From: an uncultured Erythrobacter sp.
GTDB taxonomy: Bacteria; Pseudomonadota; Alphaproteobacteria; Sphingomonadales; Sphingomonadaceae
Assembly (NCBI GenBank): GCA_947503275.1
Contig: CANNCZ010000001.1
Span: 1,612,001-1,676,000 of the forward strand
Reading direction: 5' to 3'
DNA: 64,000 nt
Shown here: positions 19,337-29,200 of the stretch, piece by piece
How positions within the stretch are numbered: position 1 is the stretch's first letter
Layout of the letters: each line of letters begins with the position of its first letter
The notes under the pieces: generated by a model
The model's database searches: none
Told to the model about the DNA's origin: nothing
Seen by the model: the letters and a program-made list of their open reading frames with translations, nothing else
Position numbers and translations under genes: made by a program

Positions 19337-20525
19337 TCACGCGCCAGCTTTGAGCTCGTCCAGATAATCTGACCACCATTGCGACATGCGCACGCGCTCA
19401 TCCCAATGTTCTCCGCGATGATAGTTACCGCGGACTGTGCTGCTTGTGTCGTGAGCAAGCGCACGCTCAATGGCATCTGCGCTCCATTTGCCAGACTCGT
19501 TTAGCAACGTTGACGCCAGCGCGCGAAAACCGTGCGCCGTCATCTCTTTGCCTGAGTATCCCATGCGTCGTAGCGATGCGTTGATCGTGTTTTCAGACAT
19601 TGGTCGATTGCCTGGGTAGAGTGATGAAAACACATAACGTTGTCCGCTGCTAAGTGCTTTTGCAGCATCGAGGATTGCGAGTGATTGTCTGGAAAGCGGC
19701 ACAGTGTGAGGACGGCGCATTTTCATTTTCTCTGCAGAGATTGTCCATCGAGCCAATTCAAAATCGAACTCTGACCATTCGGCACGGCGAAGTTCACCAG
19801 GGCGAACGAAGACGTGCGGCGTCAACTGCAACGCGAGCTTTGTCAGCGGTTGCCCGTCGAAACCGTCAATCGCTCGCATGAGACCGCCAGCCCGCTTCGG
19901 CTCGAGGATCGCTGCATGGTGCGAAACTTTAGGCGCGATTAATGCGCCCCGTAGAACGCTCGATGGATCCATTTCTGCGCGAGACGTTGCGACTGCGTAG
20001 CGGAACACCCTGCCTGCAAAAGATCTTAAGCGTCGAGCAGTTTCGTGGTGACCTTTGGCATGCACTGGGCGAATTGCGGCAAGGAGCTGCGCCGGCTTAA
20101 TCTCGGAAACCGGAGCTGTGCCAATGGACGGAGCCAGTAGCGACAACAGCCATCGACTTTTCTTGATGGTTACGGCCTCGCGCCCCTCCACGGCCATTTT
20201 CTCAAGGTATTCTTCAGCCACAAGCTCAAAGCTGTTTGCGTTGCGGACGTGAGCTTCGAGCTCAGCGCGCTTTTTCTCTTCAACTGGAGAGCCCATCGGC
20301 GACAATGGCGCGAGCTTCATCACGGCGTTTGCGCGCTTCCTGCAGCGAGACGTCGGGATATCTACCCAAACTAAGCTTTTTCTCCTTGCCCTCAAATCGG
20401 TACTTGAAGCGCCACAGCTTCCCTCCTGACGGCTGAATTAAAAGAAACAATCCTGCTGTGTCGCCAAGCTTCCTAGGCTTCTCACTGGGCTTCGCTTTTC
20501 TGATTTTCATGTCTGATAGAGGCAT
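19337..20525 (-). pseudogene. P4-type tyrosine recombinase (integrase), single frameshift
   Basis: The N-terminal part (from ATG 20525, MPLSDMKIRKAKPSEKP) is a DUF4102-type arm-binding domain ending at a stop at 20280-20282. The homology continues in another frame as PVEEKKRAELEAH, so the reading shifts at about 20288; a lost dinucleotide or one extra T between Leu and Pro codons would explain it. The catalytic domain is complete: Arg in VRPGELRRAEW, His-x-x-Arg in AHGFRALAS, and the tyrosine in RGNYHRG. Without the shift the protein would be about 395 residues, normal for the family. It may be a true knock-out, a sequencing error or, less likely, recoding. Its start faces the attachment remnant at 20.7 kb. 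Confidence 0.88.
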
Positions 20526-20528
20526 TGG

Positions 20529-20580
20529 TTGGGGGCCACTTTTTTCTGGTTTAGGGCTTGGCCCCCAAAGTGGCCCCCAA
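20529..20580. repeat. Inverted and direct repeats upstream of the integrase
   Basis: A perfect 14-bp inverted repeat (TTGGGGGCCACTTT at 20529-20542, complement at 20567-20580) surrounds a second GGCCCCCAA copy (20560-20568, repeated at 20572-20580). GGGGGCCA-type repeats just upstream of P4-type integrase genes are usually arm-type binding sites or the int operator; that role is inferred from position. Confidence 0.7.
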
Positions 20581-20692
20581 CAACCCGTGAATTTGGGCGA
20601 ACGAGAGCGAACTACAGCGGCGTGCCGTAGTCAGTTTTTAGCAGAATTCTGCGGTTTTTCCAACCTTTAGCGAACATTCGCGATCAAGGTAA

Positions 20693-20714
20693 TGGTGCCA
20701 GAAGAGGACTCGAA
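20693..20714 (-). repeat. tRNA-Leu 3'-end remnant, probable attachment site
   Basis: Read on the minus strand this is TTCGAGTCCTCTTCTGGCACCA minus its first bases of a T stem: the last 22 bases (T loop, acceptor and CCA) of an alphaproteobacterial tRNA-Leu with a GCCAGAA acceptor. The rest of the tRNA is absent on the right. The CCA end points toward the integrase start, as in an att core at a tRNA 3' end followed by int. It therefore marks the junction between two elements. Confidence 0.75.
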
Positions 20715-20983
20715 TTAAAACTCTATACCTCTGAAAAATAAGCATATTCCCGTGCGTTAATATCAAAAGGACCACAAAACGGCCCGCCCACTTGTTCAAT
20801 AGTACCTCTGAATTTTGATTTTGGTGGACTGAACGGATTGAAATCGGAGGTTGGTGATTACAGTTTCATGTCGAGTTTGAGAATGCCGCAACCGACATAA
20901 ACATGGGATCCACTACCCAGGACAACTTGCCTATTCAGACTTTGCGCCTTGTCGGGAAAGCGCTTGTCACCTATGTCTCGGCA
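20715..20983. other. Intergenic region at the left end of the metal-resistance element
   Basis: This AT-rich 269-base stretch runs from the att remnant to the first cus-operon gene. It contains a 10-bp direct repeat TACCTCTGAA (20726-20735 and 20803-20812, 77 bp apart). An upstream in-frame ATG at 20903 has no ribosome site. The cus promoter should lie here, but I cannot place its boxes with confidence. Confidence 0.45.
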
Positions 20984-21352
20984 ATGCGTGTTTTCGGGAA
21001 CATCATTGCAGTTCTAATGTGCCTAGGCCTGATTTTTCAGGTTTCGGCCGAGGCTGCATCGCTGCCCCAAGCTGAGACTATGACCTTGGCGGACTGCGCC
21101 AAGATGAAGCATCACGCTTCACACGCATCGGATCATTCCGGCCGCGCAGGTCACGATCAAGATGACCCTTGTGATGACATGTCGTTGAAGTGCATGCTTT
21201 CCATGAACGCCGTTGCTCCGGTTCTGATGGGGAACACCCTTCCCAACCTTTCCAACAACTTTCCTTCTAGTTCCATACAGTTTTTTGCGGCGGTGACTGA
21301 TCAATTGGCTGGTCGAGCGCTTCCGCCTGACTACCCGCCTCCGCGCTTCTAA
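20984..21352 (+). CDS. Small exported metal-binding-type protein at head of cus operon
   Basis: From ATG 20984 (MRVFGNIIAVLMCLGLIFQVSA) the product is 122 residues with a signal-peptide-like N-terminus. A His/Cys/Met/Asp-rich central part (MKHHASHASDHSG, then CDDMSLKCMLSM) and a proline-rich end (RALPPDYPPPRF) follow. The start is uncertain, since 20903 is also in frame and neither has a good ribosome site. The layout (hydrophobic leader, His-rich stretch, Cys, RAPP/RALPP end) is shared with the protein at 36117-36542, also directly upstream of a TolC gene. A periplasmic copper or silver buffer role is inferred. Confidence 0.65.
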   Translation: MRVFGNIIAVLMCLGLIFQVSAEAASLPQAETMTLADCAKMKHHASHASDHSGRAGHDQDDPCDDMSLKCMLSMNAVAPVLMGNTLPNLSNNFPSSSIQFFAAVTDQLAGRALPPDYPPPRF

Positions 21353-21476
21353 CTCCAATGTAACAGCGGGGCTGTCAGCCCCTTGTTGAGATGCTGTCTG
21401 TGCGCGTCACTGCTCATCAACGAGCAGTGATGGACTGCCGGGCGTGCGCATCGCTTACATCGAGTGAGATTTTTCC

Positions 21477-22712
21477 ATGAAACGGTCCATAGGCGGTATC
21501 CTTGCCGCCGCCCTAATGCCGGCGCAGGTCGTGCTCGCGCAGCCGGTTGGCTATGAAGAAGCTTTGCGGGCAGCTCGCGAAGATCAGCCGCTGCTCCAGG
21601 CCGCGCAATTGCGTATCGACGGCACACGAGATGCCTCGGATGCCGCAGATGAGTTGCCCGATCCTGTTTTGCGTGGCGGGATTGCAAACCTGCCAATCAC
21701 CGGGCCTGTGGCGTTCGAGTTTGATCGCCAGCTTCCAACGCAGATAGCTATTGGTGTTGAGCAACCAATCCCAAACCTTGCACGGCGAAGAGCCCGTCGA
21801 GGCGTCGCGGACTCAGACGTCGCGGTCGCAGAAATGCGGCTTGGAGTTGCGCAGCAGCGGATCGACATCGCCACATCAACCGCCTGGATCGACTTGTACT
21901 ATGCCGAGGAGAAGCTCGCCTTCGCCCATACGGCGCTGAGCGATCTGCGCAGGCTTCAGCCAGTGGCAAACAGCGCTGTCGCGTCGGGGTCAGCGCGTCC
22001 AGCTGAAAGCCTTGCCATTCGCCGCGAGCTCCTTGTGATTGAAGATGCAATCACAAGAATTGAAGCCGAAAGAGATGCCGCGCGCGCCATGCTCTCGAGC
22101 TACATTCAGACAGACGACCCTACTGTCGCGGGTGATGCGCCAGCGGCCGATGTCGACAGCGGCAGCCTCGAACAAGCTCTGGACCTTAACCCCGTCATCC
22201 GTCTTGCCGATGCTGCCACCGGACGCGCAGAAGCGAACGCCGACCTCGCGCGCGCCGACTTGCGCCCCGACTTCGGCGTGAGCGTGAACTATGGCCGACG
22301 CGACCCTGCCTTCGGAGACGCATTCTCTGTCATGGGATCGGTTACCCTGCCCATTTTCACCGATCGACGTCAAAAGCCGCGCATTCAGGCCGCCGAGGCA
22401 GAAGCCGCCGCTACGCAGGCAGAGCGCGACGATCGTTTGCGGGCATTGCGTGTGCAATTCGAATCTGATCTCGCCTCATGGCGCAGCGCGAAGCGTCAAT
22501 GGGAACGCGCGCGCGATGAATTACTGCCGCTGGCCCGGCAACGGGTTGAACTGGAGACGGCGAGCTTTGCTGCCGGAAACGCAGACCTGATCGATGTGAT
22601 TGCAGCAAAGGCAGATTTGGCCTTGCTCGATCTTGAAATCTTTGAACGCGAAGCTGCGACCGTGGAATGGGCCGAGATGCTTCGCTTGACCTACGGGGAG
22701 CAGCAGCCATGA
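21477..22712 (+). CDS. cusC: Outer-membrane efflux protein, TolC family (CusC-like)
   Basis: This 411-residue protein has a signal peptide (MKRSIGGILAAALMPAQVVLA). Two TolC-type repeats with long coiled-coil regions follow, including the PNLARRRARRGVADSDV segment and the second half from about residue 240 onward (GVSVNYGRRDPAFGDAFSVMGSVTLPIF). It provides the outer-membrane channel of the tripartite metal pump encoded by the next two genes. The stop overlaps the adaptor gene start (ATGA). Confidence 0.9.
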   Translation: MKRSIGGILAAALMPAQVVLAQPVGYEEALRAAREDQPLLQAAQLRIDGTRDASDAADELPDPVLRGGIANLPITGPVAFEFDRQLPTQIAIGVEQPIPNLARRRARRGVADSDVAVAEMRLGVAQQRIDIATSTAWIDLYYAEEKLAFAHTALSDLRRLQPVANSAVASGSARPAESLAIRRELLVIEDAITRIEAERDAARAMLSSYIQTDDPTVAGDAPAADVDSGSLEQALDLNPVIRLADAATGRAEANADLARADLRPDFGVSVNYGRRDPAFGDAFSVMGSVTLPIFTDRRQKPRIQAAEAEAAATQAERDDRLRALRVQFESDLASWRSAKRQWERARDELLPLARQRVELETASFAAGNADLIDVIAAKADLALLDLEIFEREAATVEWAEMLRLTYGEQQP

Positions 22713-24202
22713 GCAATACAGTCGACAGCTCCGGCCCTTCAAAGCGAACCTATGCAATCATGGCAGCCGTCGCGCTTGTCAGCCTCGGCGCGGGATATGC
22801 GCTCTCGCTTATAGGCGATGAGAGCGAGGGTGGGATGTCGGGCTCCGCTGAGGCGGAGTGCGAAGAGGTCCTTTACTGGTACGATCCGATGGTTCCCGGA
22901 CAGCGCTTTGACGAGCCTGGCAAGTCGCCCTTCATGGACATGATGCTGGTTCCCAAGTGCGCGGGAGAAGCTGCGAAAGCGGGCGTCCGGATTGATCCAG
23001 GCCTGGTCCAGAATTTCGGCATTCGCACGGCAGCGGCGGAGTTCGGAGTTCTCGAGCCGGAAATCACCGTGACGGGCGTCCTAGCCTACAATAGCCGAGA
23101 TGTTGCCATCGTCCAGCCAAGAGCGGGCGGATATGTCCAACGCACCTATGGCCTTGCGCAGGACGATGTCGTGGGTCGCAGCACTCCGATAGTCGATATT
23201 CTCGTTCCTGACTGGGGCGGTGCGCAGCGTGAGTACATTGCCGTGCTCGATACCGGCGATCAGGCACTTGCAGATGCGATGCGGCAGCGCATGCTCCTGC
23301 TCGGCATGACCGACGCAATGATCGCGTCGGTTGAACGCACACGCAGAGCGCAAAACACGATCACTGTCACGGCTCCGGTGGGCGGTGCCGTAACAATGCT
23401 CGGTGTGCGGCCAGGCATGACGGTGATGGAAGGTCAGACACTGGCCGAGATTACAGGCTTCTCGCCGATATGGCTGGAAGCCTCAGTGCCCGAGGCACAG
23501 GCCGCAAATGTACGGCAGGGTCAAACTGTCAGCGCCACTCTGGCAGCGTTTCCCGATGAACGACTTGGAGGACGTATCACGGCCATTTTGCCCAACGCCG
23601 ATACTGCAAGCCGGACGATCACCGTCCGGGCTGAGCTGCCGAACCCACGCGGCAGGTTGAAGCCAGGGATGTTTGCGCAGGTGTCGCTTTCACCCGACAC
23701 ACGGCGAGCCTTGCTGGTACCGTCGGAGGCGGTCATTCGAACCGGCCGCCGCAATCTTGTGATGCTCAAGCAGGATGAAGGCGCCTTTCTTCCAGCCGAG
23801 GTCGAAATCGGGCGCGAGGCGAATGGCAGGACCGAGGTCCTGGCAGGCCTTGCCGAAGGCGAAGAGGTCGTCACCTCCGGGCAGTTCCTGATCGATTCCG
23901 AAGCGAGTTTGGCCGGGATCGATGTCAGATCGATCGACGGAAGCATGAATATGGCATCCGACGGCCCCGCAAAGATGAAAACCTACACTGCCACGGGAAG
24001 CATAACGAAGATTGCCGGAGCTTCGATCACTCTCAATCACGCGCCGGTTCCCGCCCTCGAATGGCCGAGCATGGTGATGCCCTTTGCCCTGGCCGACGCC
24101 TCTTTGGTCGAGGGTCTCGAACCGGGGGACGATGTCGAGTTCACGTTCTCGCAGCACGACACCGGTCCGCGCATCGAGTCCATTCGGAAGGTCGAACGAT
24201 GA
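22709..24202 (+). CDS. cusB: RND periplasmic adaptor (CusB-like) with heavy-metal-binding and CusF-like domains
   Basis: The ATG at 22709 overlaps the cusC stop and gives 497 residues. After one N-terminal TM helix (about 12-33) comes a heavy-metal-binding domain ([20 protein letters not shown], then [11 protein letters not shown]). The membrane-fusion core follows (barrel-sandwich and beta-barrel, about 100-400). At the C-terminus, from about residue 425, is a CusF-like metallochaperone domain ([28 protein letters not shown], a Met/Trp copper site). The adaptor passes periplasmic Cu(I)/Ag(I) to CusA; the fused CusF domain may load it directly. Confidence 0.92.
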   Translation: MSNTVDSSGPSKRTYAIMAAVALVSLGAGYALSLIGDESEGGMSGSAEAECEEVLYWYDPMVPGQRFDEPGKSPFMDMMLVPKCAGEAAKAGVRIDPGLVQNFGIRTAAAEFGVLEPEITVTGVLAYNSRDVAIVQPRAGGYVQRTYGLAQDDVVGRSTPIVDILVPDWGGAQREYIAVLDTGDQALADAMRQRMLLLGMTDAMIASVERTRRAQNTITVTAPVGGAVTMLGVRPGMTVMEGQTLAEITGFSPIWLEASVPEAQAANVRQGQTVSATLAAFPDERLGGRITAILPNADTASRTITVRAELPNPRGRLKPGMFAQVSLSPDTRRALLVPSEAVIRTGRRNLVMLKQDEGAFLPAEVEIGREANGRTEVLAGLAEGEEVVTSGQFLIDSEASLAGIDVRSIDGSMNMASDGPAKMKTYTATGSITKIAGASITLNHAPVPALEWPSMVMPFALADASLVEGLEPGDDVEFTFSQHDTGPRIESIRKVER

Positions 24203-27200
24203 TTGCGCGGATTATTGACGCGTCGATCGCCAATCGGTTTTTCATCGTTCTGGCGGCCGTCGCGGTCACGCTCGCCGGCTTCTGGGCGGTGCGCGCAACG
24301 CCGGTCGATGCGATCCCCGATCTGTCTGATGTGCAAGTCGTGGTGCGGTCTAATTATCCGGGCCAAGCTCCGCGCATCGTTGAGGATCAGGTCACATACC
24401 CGCTCGCAACCACGATGCTTTCGGTGCCGGGCGCGGAAACAGTGCGCGGGTATTCGATGTTCGGCGACAGCTTCGTCTATGTGATCTTCGAGGATGGGAC
24501 GGACCTCTACTGGGCGCGTTCGCGCGTGCTCGAATATCTCAACCAGGTGCAAAACGAATTGCCCGAAGGTGTGACCAGCTCGCTCGGGCCGGACGCGACG
24601 GGCGTGGGCTGGATTTACGAATATGCGTTGGTTGACCGAACTGGGAACAGCGACCTTGCTGGGCTCAGAAGCCTTCAGGACTGGTTCCTGCGCTATGAGC
24701 TTCAGACCATTCCGGGCATCGCAGAGGTCGCCAGCGTGGGCGGCATGGTCAAGCAGTACCAGGTCGTGCTGGAACCCTACCGGATGGCTTCGCTTGGCGT
24801 CACTTACAGCGATGTCGTGCGCGCCATACAAGCTTCCAATCAGGAGGCTGGCGGATCGGTGGTTGAAATGGGTGAGGCCGAGTTTATGGTCCGCGCATCA
24901 GGCTATCTCACGTCTCTCGACGACTTCCGGCAGATCCCACTCAAATCAGTCGGGAACGGTATACCGGTTACTCTATCCGATATCGCCACGATCCAGCTTG
25001 GCCCCGAAATGCGGCGAGGGATCGCCGAACTCAATGGCGAAGGCGAAGTCGCAGGCGGTATTGTTGTGCTCAGACAGGGCGAAGATGCGCGGGCAACCAT
25101 CGCGGCTGTCGAAGAGAAGCTCGACGTGCTCCAAGCCAGTCTTCCTGAAGGGGTCGAGATTGTCACGACCTATGATCGCTCGAAGCTGATCGATGCCTCG
25201 ATCGAAAACCTGACCGGAAAACTTATTGCCGAATTCATCATCGTTGCGATCGTATGCGCGCTGTTCTTGTGGCATGTGCGATCAGCACTGGTGGCTATCG
25301 TCACGCTTCCATTGGGGGTGCTGGCGGCCTTTATCGTGATGCGTTTTCAAGGGGTCGATGCGAACATCATGTCCTTGGGCGGCATAGCCATCGCGATCGG
25401 CGCGATGGTGGACGCTGCCATCGTCATGATTGAGAACGCGCACAAACACATCGAGCATTGGGAAGAGGACCATCCGGGCGAACAGAAGTCCAACGATGAG
25501 CGCTGGAAGCTGATCGCGGAAGCATCGAAAGAAGTGGGGCCAGCGCTGTTCTTCAGCCTTCTCATCATCACGCTCTCGTTCCTTCCGGTGTTTACTTTGC
25601 AGGCGCAGGAGGGCCGCCTGTTTTCACCGCTGGCCTTTACAAAGACCTATGCCATGGCGGCGGCCGCCATTCTGTCGGTGACACTAGTCCCTGTGTTGAT
25701 GGGCTGGCTGATCCGCGGGAAGATACCCAAGGAGGACACCAACGTCCTCAATCGCGTGCTTACCAAGGCCTATCGGCCGGGTCTTGATTGGGTAATGCGC
25801 CGACCGAAAACCACTTTGGTTGTGGCAGGCCTTGTATTCCTTACAGCGCTGGTCCCGTTCACCCGTCTGGGAGGAGAATTCCTGCCGCCGCTCGATGAAG
25901 GCGACCTCCTTTACATGCCGAGCGCGCTGCCCGGCCTATCTCCCGGTGAAGCGTCCGCATTGCTTCAGCGGACAGACCGACTGATCAAATCTGTGCCGGA
26001 AGTCGACACCGTGTTCGGGAAAGCGGGGCGGGCCGATACAGCGACCGACCCTGCACCGCTCACGATGTTCGAGACAACGATCCGCTTCAAACCGCGCGAA
26101 GACTGGCGGCCGGGAATGACGCCAGAGAAGCTCGTCGAAGAGCTTGATCGTGCAGTGCAGGTGCCGGGGCTGGCCAATGTCTGGGTGCCACCGATCCGCA
26201 ACCGCATCGACATGCTCGCGACCGGTATCAAGAGCCCAATCGGTGTGAAAGTGTCCGGCGAAGACCTTGCCGAAATTGAGCGCGTGGCTTTGCAGGTCGA
26301 GAATGTCGCAAAACAGGTTCCCGGCGTCAGTTCCGCTTTGGCAGAGCGTCTATCGGGAGGCCGCTATGTCGATGTGGACATCGACCGGGTCGCTGCGGCG
26401 CGTTTCGGGCTGAACATCGCCGATGTTCAGCAGATTGTGTCAGGCGCGATCGGCGGCGCAAATATCGGCAGAACGGTCGAAGGGCTGGCGCGATATCCCA
26501 TCAATGTCCGCTATCCGCGCGAGATCCGCGACAGCCTCGGAGAACTGCGCGCGCTGCCTTTGTTAACCCCGTCAGGCCAGCAAATCACGCTCGGAACGGT
26601 CGCACAGGTGAGCGTCAGCGATGGCCCTCCTATGCTCAAGAATGAGCAGGGCCGTCTCATCAGCGTGGTCTATGTCGACACGCGCGGGCGCGATTTGACT
26701 TCGGTCGTAAGCGATCTTCAGGCGGCGGTGTCAGAGGGCGTCGATCTGCCTGCCGGTGTGAGCATTTCCTATGCGGGCCAATTTGAATATCTCACTCGCG
26801 CGAATGAGCGGTTGCAGGTCGTCATTCCCGCAACGCTCGGCATCATCTTCATCCTGCTCTATCTGATCTTCCGCCGGTTCGACGAAGCGCTTCTGGTTAT
26901 GGGCACGCTGCCCTTTGCACTCACCGGCGGCTTCTGGCTGCTCTATCTGATGGGCTACAACCAGTCTGTTGCGACATCGGTGGGTTTCATCGCCCTTGCC
27001 GGGGTATCAGCGGAATTCGGCGTCATCATGCTGATCTACCTCAAGTCTGCACTGGCCCGGCGCAGCGGTGCCCTCGATGCGGACGGCGTGGGCGAAGCGA
27101 TCAGGGAGGGCGCTCTTTTGCGCGTGCGTCCCAAGGCAATGACCGTGGCCGTCATTCTTGCCGGTCTCTTCCCGATCCTCATTGGAACCGGCGCAGGATC

Positions 27201-27363
27201 GGAGGTCATGAGCCGCATCGCTGCACCGATGGTGGGCGGCATGATCACCGCGCCGCTGCTTTCCATGTTCGTTATCCCCGCCGCATATCTCTTGATGCGG
27301 CGCCCCCGGCCCGATCGGCCAACACAATCCGAAGGAGAAACTGAATGCGTACCTCAAACCTAG
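24199..27363 (+). CDS. cusA: Heavy-metal RND efflux pump, CusA family
   Basis: The ATG at 24199 overlaps the cusB stop; the frame is open further upstream but that part is out-of-frame cusB. The 1054-residue protein has 12 expected TM helices and two large periplasmic loops. It starts [15 protein letters not shown] and shows the HME-RND signatures [39 protein letters not shown] (proton-relay region of TM4) and [13 protein letters not shown]. It exports Cu(I)/Ag(I) or related cations with CusB and CusC. The 3' end overlaps the cusF start by 19 bases. Confidence 0.94.
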   Translation: MIARIIDASIANRFFIVLAAVAVTLAGFWAVRATPVDAIPDLSDVQVVVRSNYPGQAPRIVEDQVTYPLATTMLSVPGAETVRGYSMFGDSFVYVIFEDGTDLYWARSRVLEYLNQVQNELPEGVTSSLGPDATGVGWIYEYALVDRTGNSDLAGLRSLQDWFLRYELQTIPGIAEVASVGGMVKQYQVVLEPYRMASLGVTYSDVVRAIQASNQEAGGSVVEMGEAEFMVRASGYLTSLDDFRQIPLKSVGNGIPVTLSDIATIQLGPEMRRGIAELNGEGEVAGGIVVLRQGEDARATIAAVEEKLDVLQASLPEGVEIVTTYDRSKLIDASIENLTGKLIAEFIIVAIVCALFLWHVRSALVAIVTLPLGVLAAFIVMRFQGVDANIMSLGGIAIAIGAMVDAAIVMIENAHKHIEHWEEDHPGEQKSNDERWKLIAEASKEVGPALFFSLLIITLSFLPVFTLQAQEGRLFSPLAFTKTYAMAAAAILSVTLVPVLMGWLIRGKIPKEDTNVLNRVLTKAYRPGLDWVMRRPKTTLVVAGLVFLTALVPFTRLGGEFLPPLDEGDLLYMPSALPGLSPGEASALLQRTDRLIKSVPEVDTVFGKAGRADTATDPAPLTMFETTIRFKPREDWRPGMTPEKLVEELDRAVQVPGLANVWVPPIRNRIDMLATGIKSPIGVKVSGEDLAEIERVALQVENVAKQVPGVSSALAERLSGGRYVDVDIDRVAAARFGLNIADVQQIVSGAIGGANIGRTVEGLARYPINVRYPREIRDSLGELRALPLLTPSGQQITLGTVAQVSVSDGPPMLKNEQGRLISVVYVDTRGRDLTSVVSDLQAAVSEGVDLPAGVSISYAGQFEYLTRANERLQVVIPATLGIIFILLYLIFRRFDEALLVMGTLPFALTGGFWLLYLMGYNQSVATSVGFIALAGVSAEFGVIMLIYLKSALARRSGALDADGVGEAIREGALLRVRPKAMTVAVILAGLFPILIGTGAGSEVMSRIAAPMVGGMITAPLLSMFVIPAAYLLMRRPRPDRPTQSEGETECVPQT

Positions 27364-27722
27364 TTATGTTGCTGGCCGCGCCCTTGGCCCTCGCTGCTTG
27401 CGACAGCGGGCAGGAGATGGAGACCATGGACGAAATGGGCGCGGACGAGATGTCGATGGAAGGACATGATATGTCAGCGATGGATGAGAGCGAGGGTGCA
27501 AAAACCGCCAGTGCCATCGGTACCGTAACCGCCATTGATCCCGAGGCAGGCACTCTCACTGTCGATCACGAACCCGTTGCAGAGCTTGGCTGGCCTCAGA
27601 TGGTGATGGCTTTCGATGCCAGCGAAGACGTGCGCGGCGATGTGGTTGTGGGTGATACAATCGAGTTTACAGTCGAGGCAACCGAAGACGGCAACACGAT
27701 TACCGCGCTGACCAAGCAGTAG
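27345..27722 (+). CDS. cusF: CusF-like periplasmic copper-binding lipoprotein
   Basis: GAAGGAGAAACTGA precedes the ATG. The 125-residue product has a lipoprotein signal ending at LAACDSG (Cys19), a Met/Glu/Asp-rich linker ([20 protein letters not shown]) and a CusF OB-fold domain (about 55-125) with the copper ligands expected in [17 protein letters not shown]. It would carry Cu(I)/Ag(I) to the CusB adaptor. This operon thus has both a fused and a free CusF domain. Confidence 0.9.
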   Translation: MRTSNLVMLLAAPLALAACDSGQEMETMDEMGADEMSMEGHDMSAMDESEGAKTASAIGTVTAIDPEAGTLTVDHEPVAELGWPQMVMAFDASEDVRGDVVVGDTIEFTVEATEDGNTITALTKQ

Positions 27723-27763
27723 GTCGTATTCCAAGGCGGAAAACAGACGAGGTGAAGGCACTT

Positions 27764-28387
27764 ATGACAATTATCGCCAGAATGATGATTTTGTGCATTG
27801 CGATGTTTTCGGCTTTCACAAGTGTGCCTGTTTGGGCGCATGGCGATGAGCAACATGGCACCGCTGCGGCGGCGCAAAAGCCTGTTGCGCAAGCGGTAGG
27901 AGATGAGCCAGCTGCCAAGAAAGCGGACGCAGCAGGGGGCGAGATCGAACTTGCTGATGAGGTCGGTTCGGCTCTCGAAACGCTGCGTATGCTGCACCCG
28001 GCCACAGTTCACTTCCCGATTGCGCTGCTCTTGTTGGCTGCTGCGGTTGAGGCCTTGCTGATCCTTCGCCCCAACTCCGGTCTGGAACAGACCGTCCGCA
28101 TCATCCTTTATTTCGCTGCCGCTGGAACAGTCATTGCAGCTCTCTTTGGCTGGATACACACTGGCATGTGGATGGGAGGAGAAGCCCTGATGCAACAGCA
28201 CAGGTGGGTCGGAACGGGACTGGCCGTTTTGTCGATTGGTCTTGCGCTACTCGCAGCGAGACCTCCTGACCATGCGCGAAGAACCCTACGCACAGGTCTG
28301 TCAATCGCTGCCATCGCTGTGGTCCTGCAAGGGTATTGGGGAGCGGAACTGTCCCACGGGCCAGGGCATCTATCCCAGCAACACTAA
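27764..28387 (+). CDS. DUF2231 membrane protein
   Basis: A GTG at 27752 and the ATG at 27764 are both in frame; the ATG has GAAGG 5 bases upstream, giving 207 residues. A signal peptide (to about WAHG) is followed by an Ala-rich linker and a DUF2231 four-helix membrane domain beginning MLHPATVHFPIALLLLAA, with a conserved His in the first helix. DUF2231 proteins are common in cus/cop operons but have no settled role; redox or cofactor binding has been suggested. It lies 41 bases after cusF on the same strand. Confidence 0.82.
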   Translation: MTIIARMMILCIAMFSAFTSVPVWAHGDEQHGTAAAAQKPVAQAVGDEPAAKKADAAGGEIELADEVGSALETLRMLHPATVHFPIALLLLAAAVEALLILRPNSGLEQTVRIILYFAAAGTVIAALFGWIHTGMWMGGEALMQQHRWVGTGLAVLSIGLALLAARPPDHARRTLRTGLSIAAIAVVLQGYWGAELSHGPGHLSQQH

Positions 28388-28409
28388 GACTTCGTCGAGG
28401 CAATCAGAG

Positions 28410-29156
28410 ATGACTCAAATGAAAACAGCAAAACTCTATCGCATGGTGATGCCCGATCATCTTTGTCCGTCAGGCCTGAAGGCCAAGTGGTTGCTTGAGC
28501 GCAAAGGCTACAGGGTCGAAGATCATCATCTGACAACGCGTGAAGAAACCGATGCTTTCAAGGACGAGCACAGTGTCAAAACTACACCGCAAGCCTGGAT
28601 CGGCGACAAGCGCATAGGCGGATACACTGATCTCGCGGCCCATTTCGGGAATGCGGTCGAGAAGGACGGGATTACCTATCGACCTGTCGTTGTGCTGTTT
28701 GGTATGATGGCTCTTATGGCCTTTGCAGCGGCCTGGGTTGCCAATGGGCAGCCTGTCTCGATCCTTTCTGCCGAGTGGTTCGTAAGCTTCTCGATGTGCG
28801 GCCTCGCTTATCTCAAACTGCGCGACGTAGAGAGCTTCTCGACCATGTTCCTGAATTATGACCTGCTCGCAAGACGGTGGGTGCCCTACGGGTACATCTA
28901 CCCCTTCGCCGAGGGGCTTGCCGGGGTGCTGATGACTGCGCACGTGCTAAACATCATTTCGATTCCGGTAGCGCTTTTCATCGGCACAATCGGAGCAGCG
29001 AGCGTGTTCAAGGCGGTCTACATCGACAAGCGTGAACTTAAATGCGCGTGCGTCGGTGGGGACAGCAACGTGCCGCTCGGCTTTGTTTCGCTGACCGAAA
29101 ACCTGTTCATGATCGGCATGGCGATTTGGATGCTGGCAAAGCCGCAGTTTGCATAA
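28410..29156 (+). CDS. Glutaredoxin-MauE fusion membrane protein
   Basis: The ATG at 28410 gives 248 residues. Residues 5-80 form a glutaredoxin-like domain with a CPSG motif (MPDHLCPSGLKAKWLLERKGY) and a TTPQAWIGDKRIGG substrate loop. From about 95 onward there are four TM helices of the MauE/DoxX type, including FSMCGLAYLKLRDVESFSTMFLNYD. MauE-like proteins help thiol and disulfide chemistry in the periplasm. Last gene of the cus unit, 22 bases after DUF2231; a link to redox handling of metal-damaged thiols is inferred. Confidence 0.85.
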   Translation: MTQMKTAKLYRMVMPDHLCPSGLKAKWLLERKGYRVEDHHLTTREETDAFKDEHSVKTTPQAWIGDKRIGGYTDLAAHFGNAVEKDGITYRPVVVLFGMMALMAFAAAWVANGQPVSILSAEWFVSFSMCGLAYLKLRDVESFSTMFLNYDLLARRWVPYGYIYPFAEGLAGVLMTAHVLNIISIPVALFIGTIGAASVFKAVYIDKRELKCACVGGDSNVPLGFVSLTENLFMIGMAIWMLAKPQFA

Positions 29157-29200
29157 GAGTTTGAGGTGAGAGCCAGCATAAAGCCCACGAGCAATTGGCT

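Noticed and set aside
20726..20812. Direct repeat TACCTCTGAA, 77 bp apart, left of the cus operon
   Set aside because: Ten bases in AT-rich DNA may recur by chance, and no promoter boxes could be tied to it; recorded only in the intergenic entry.
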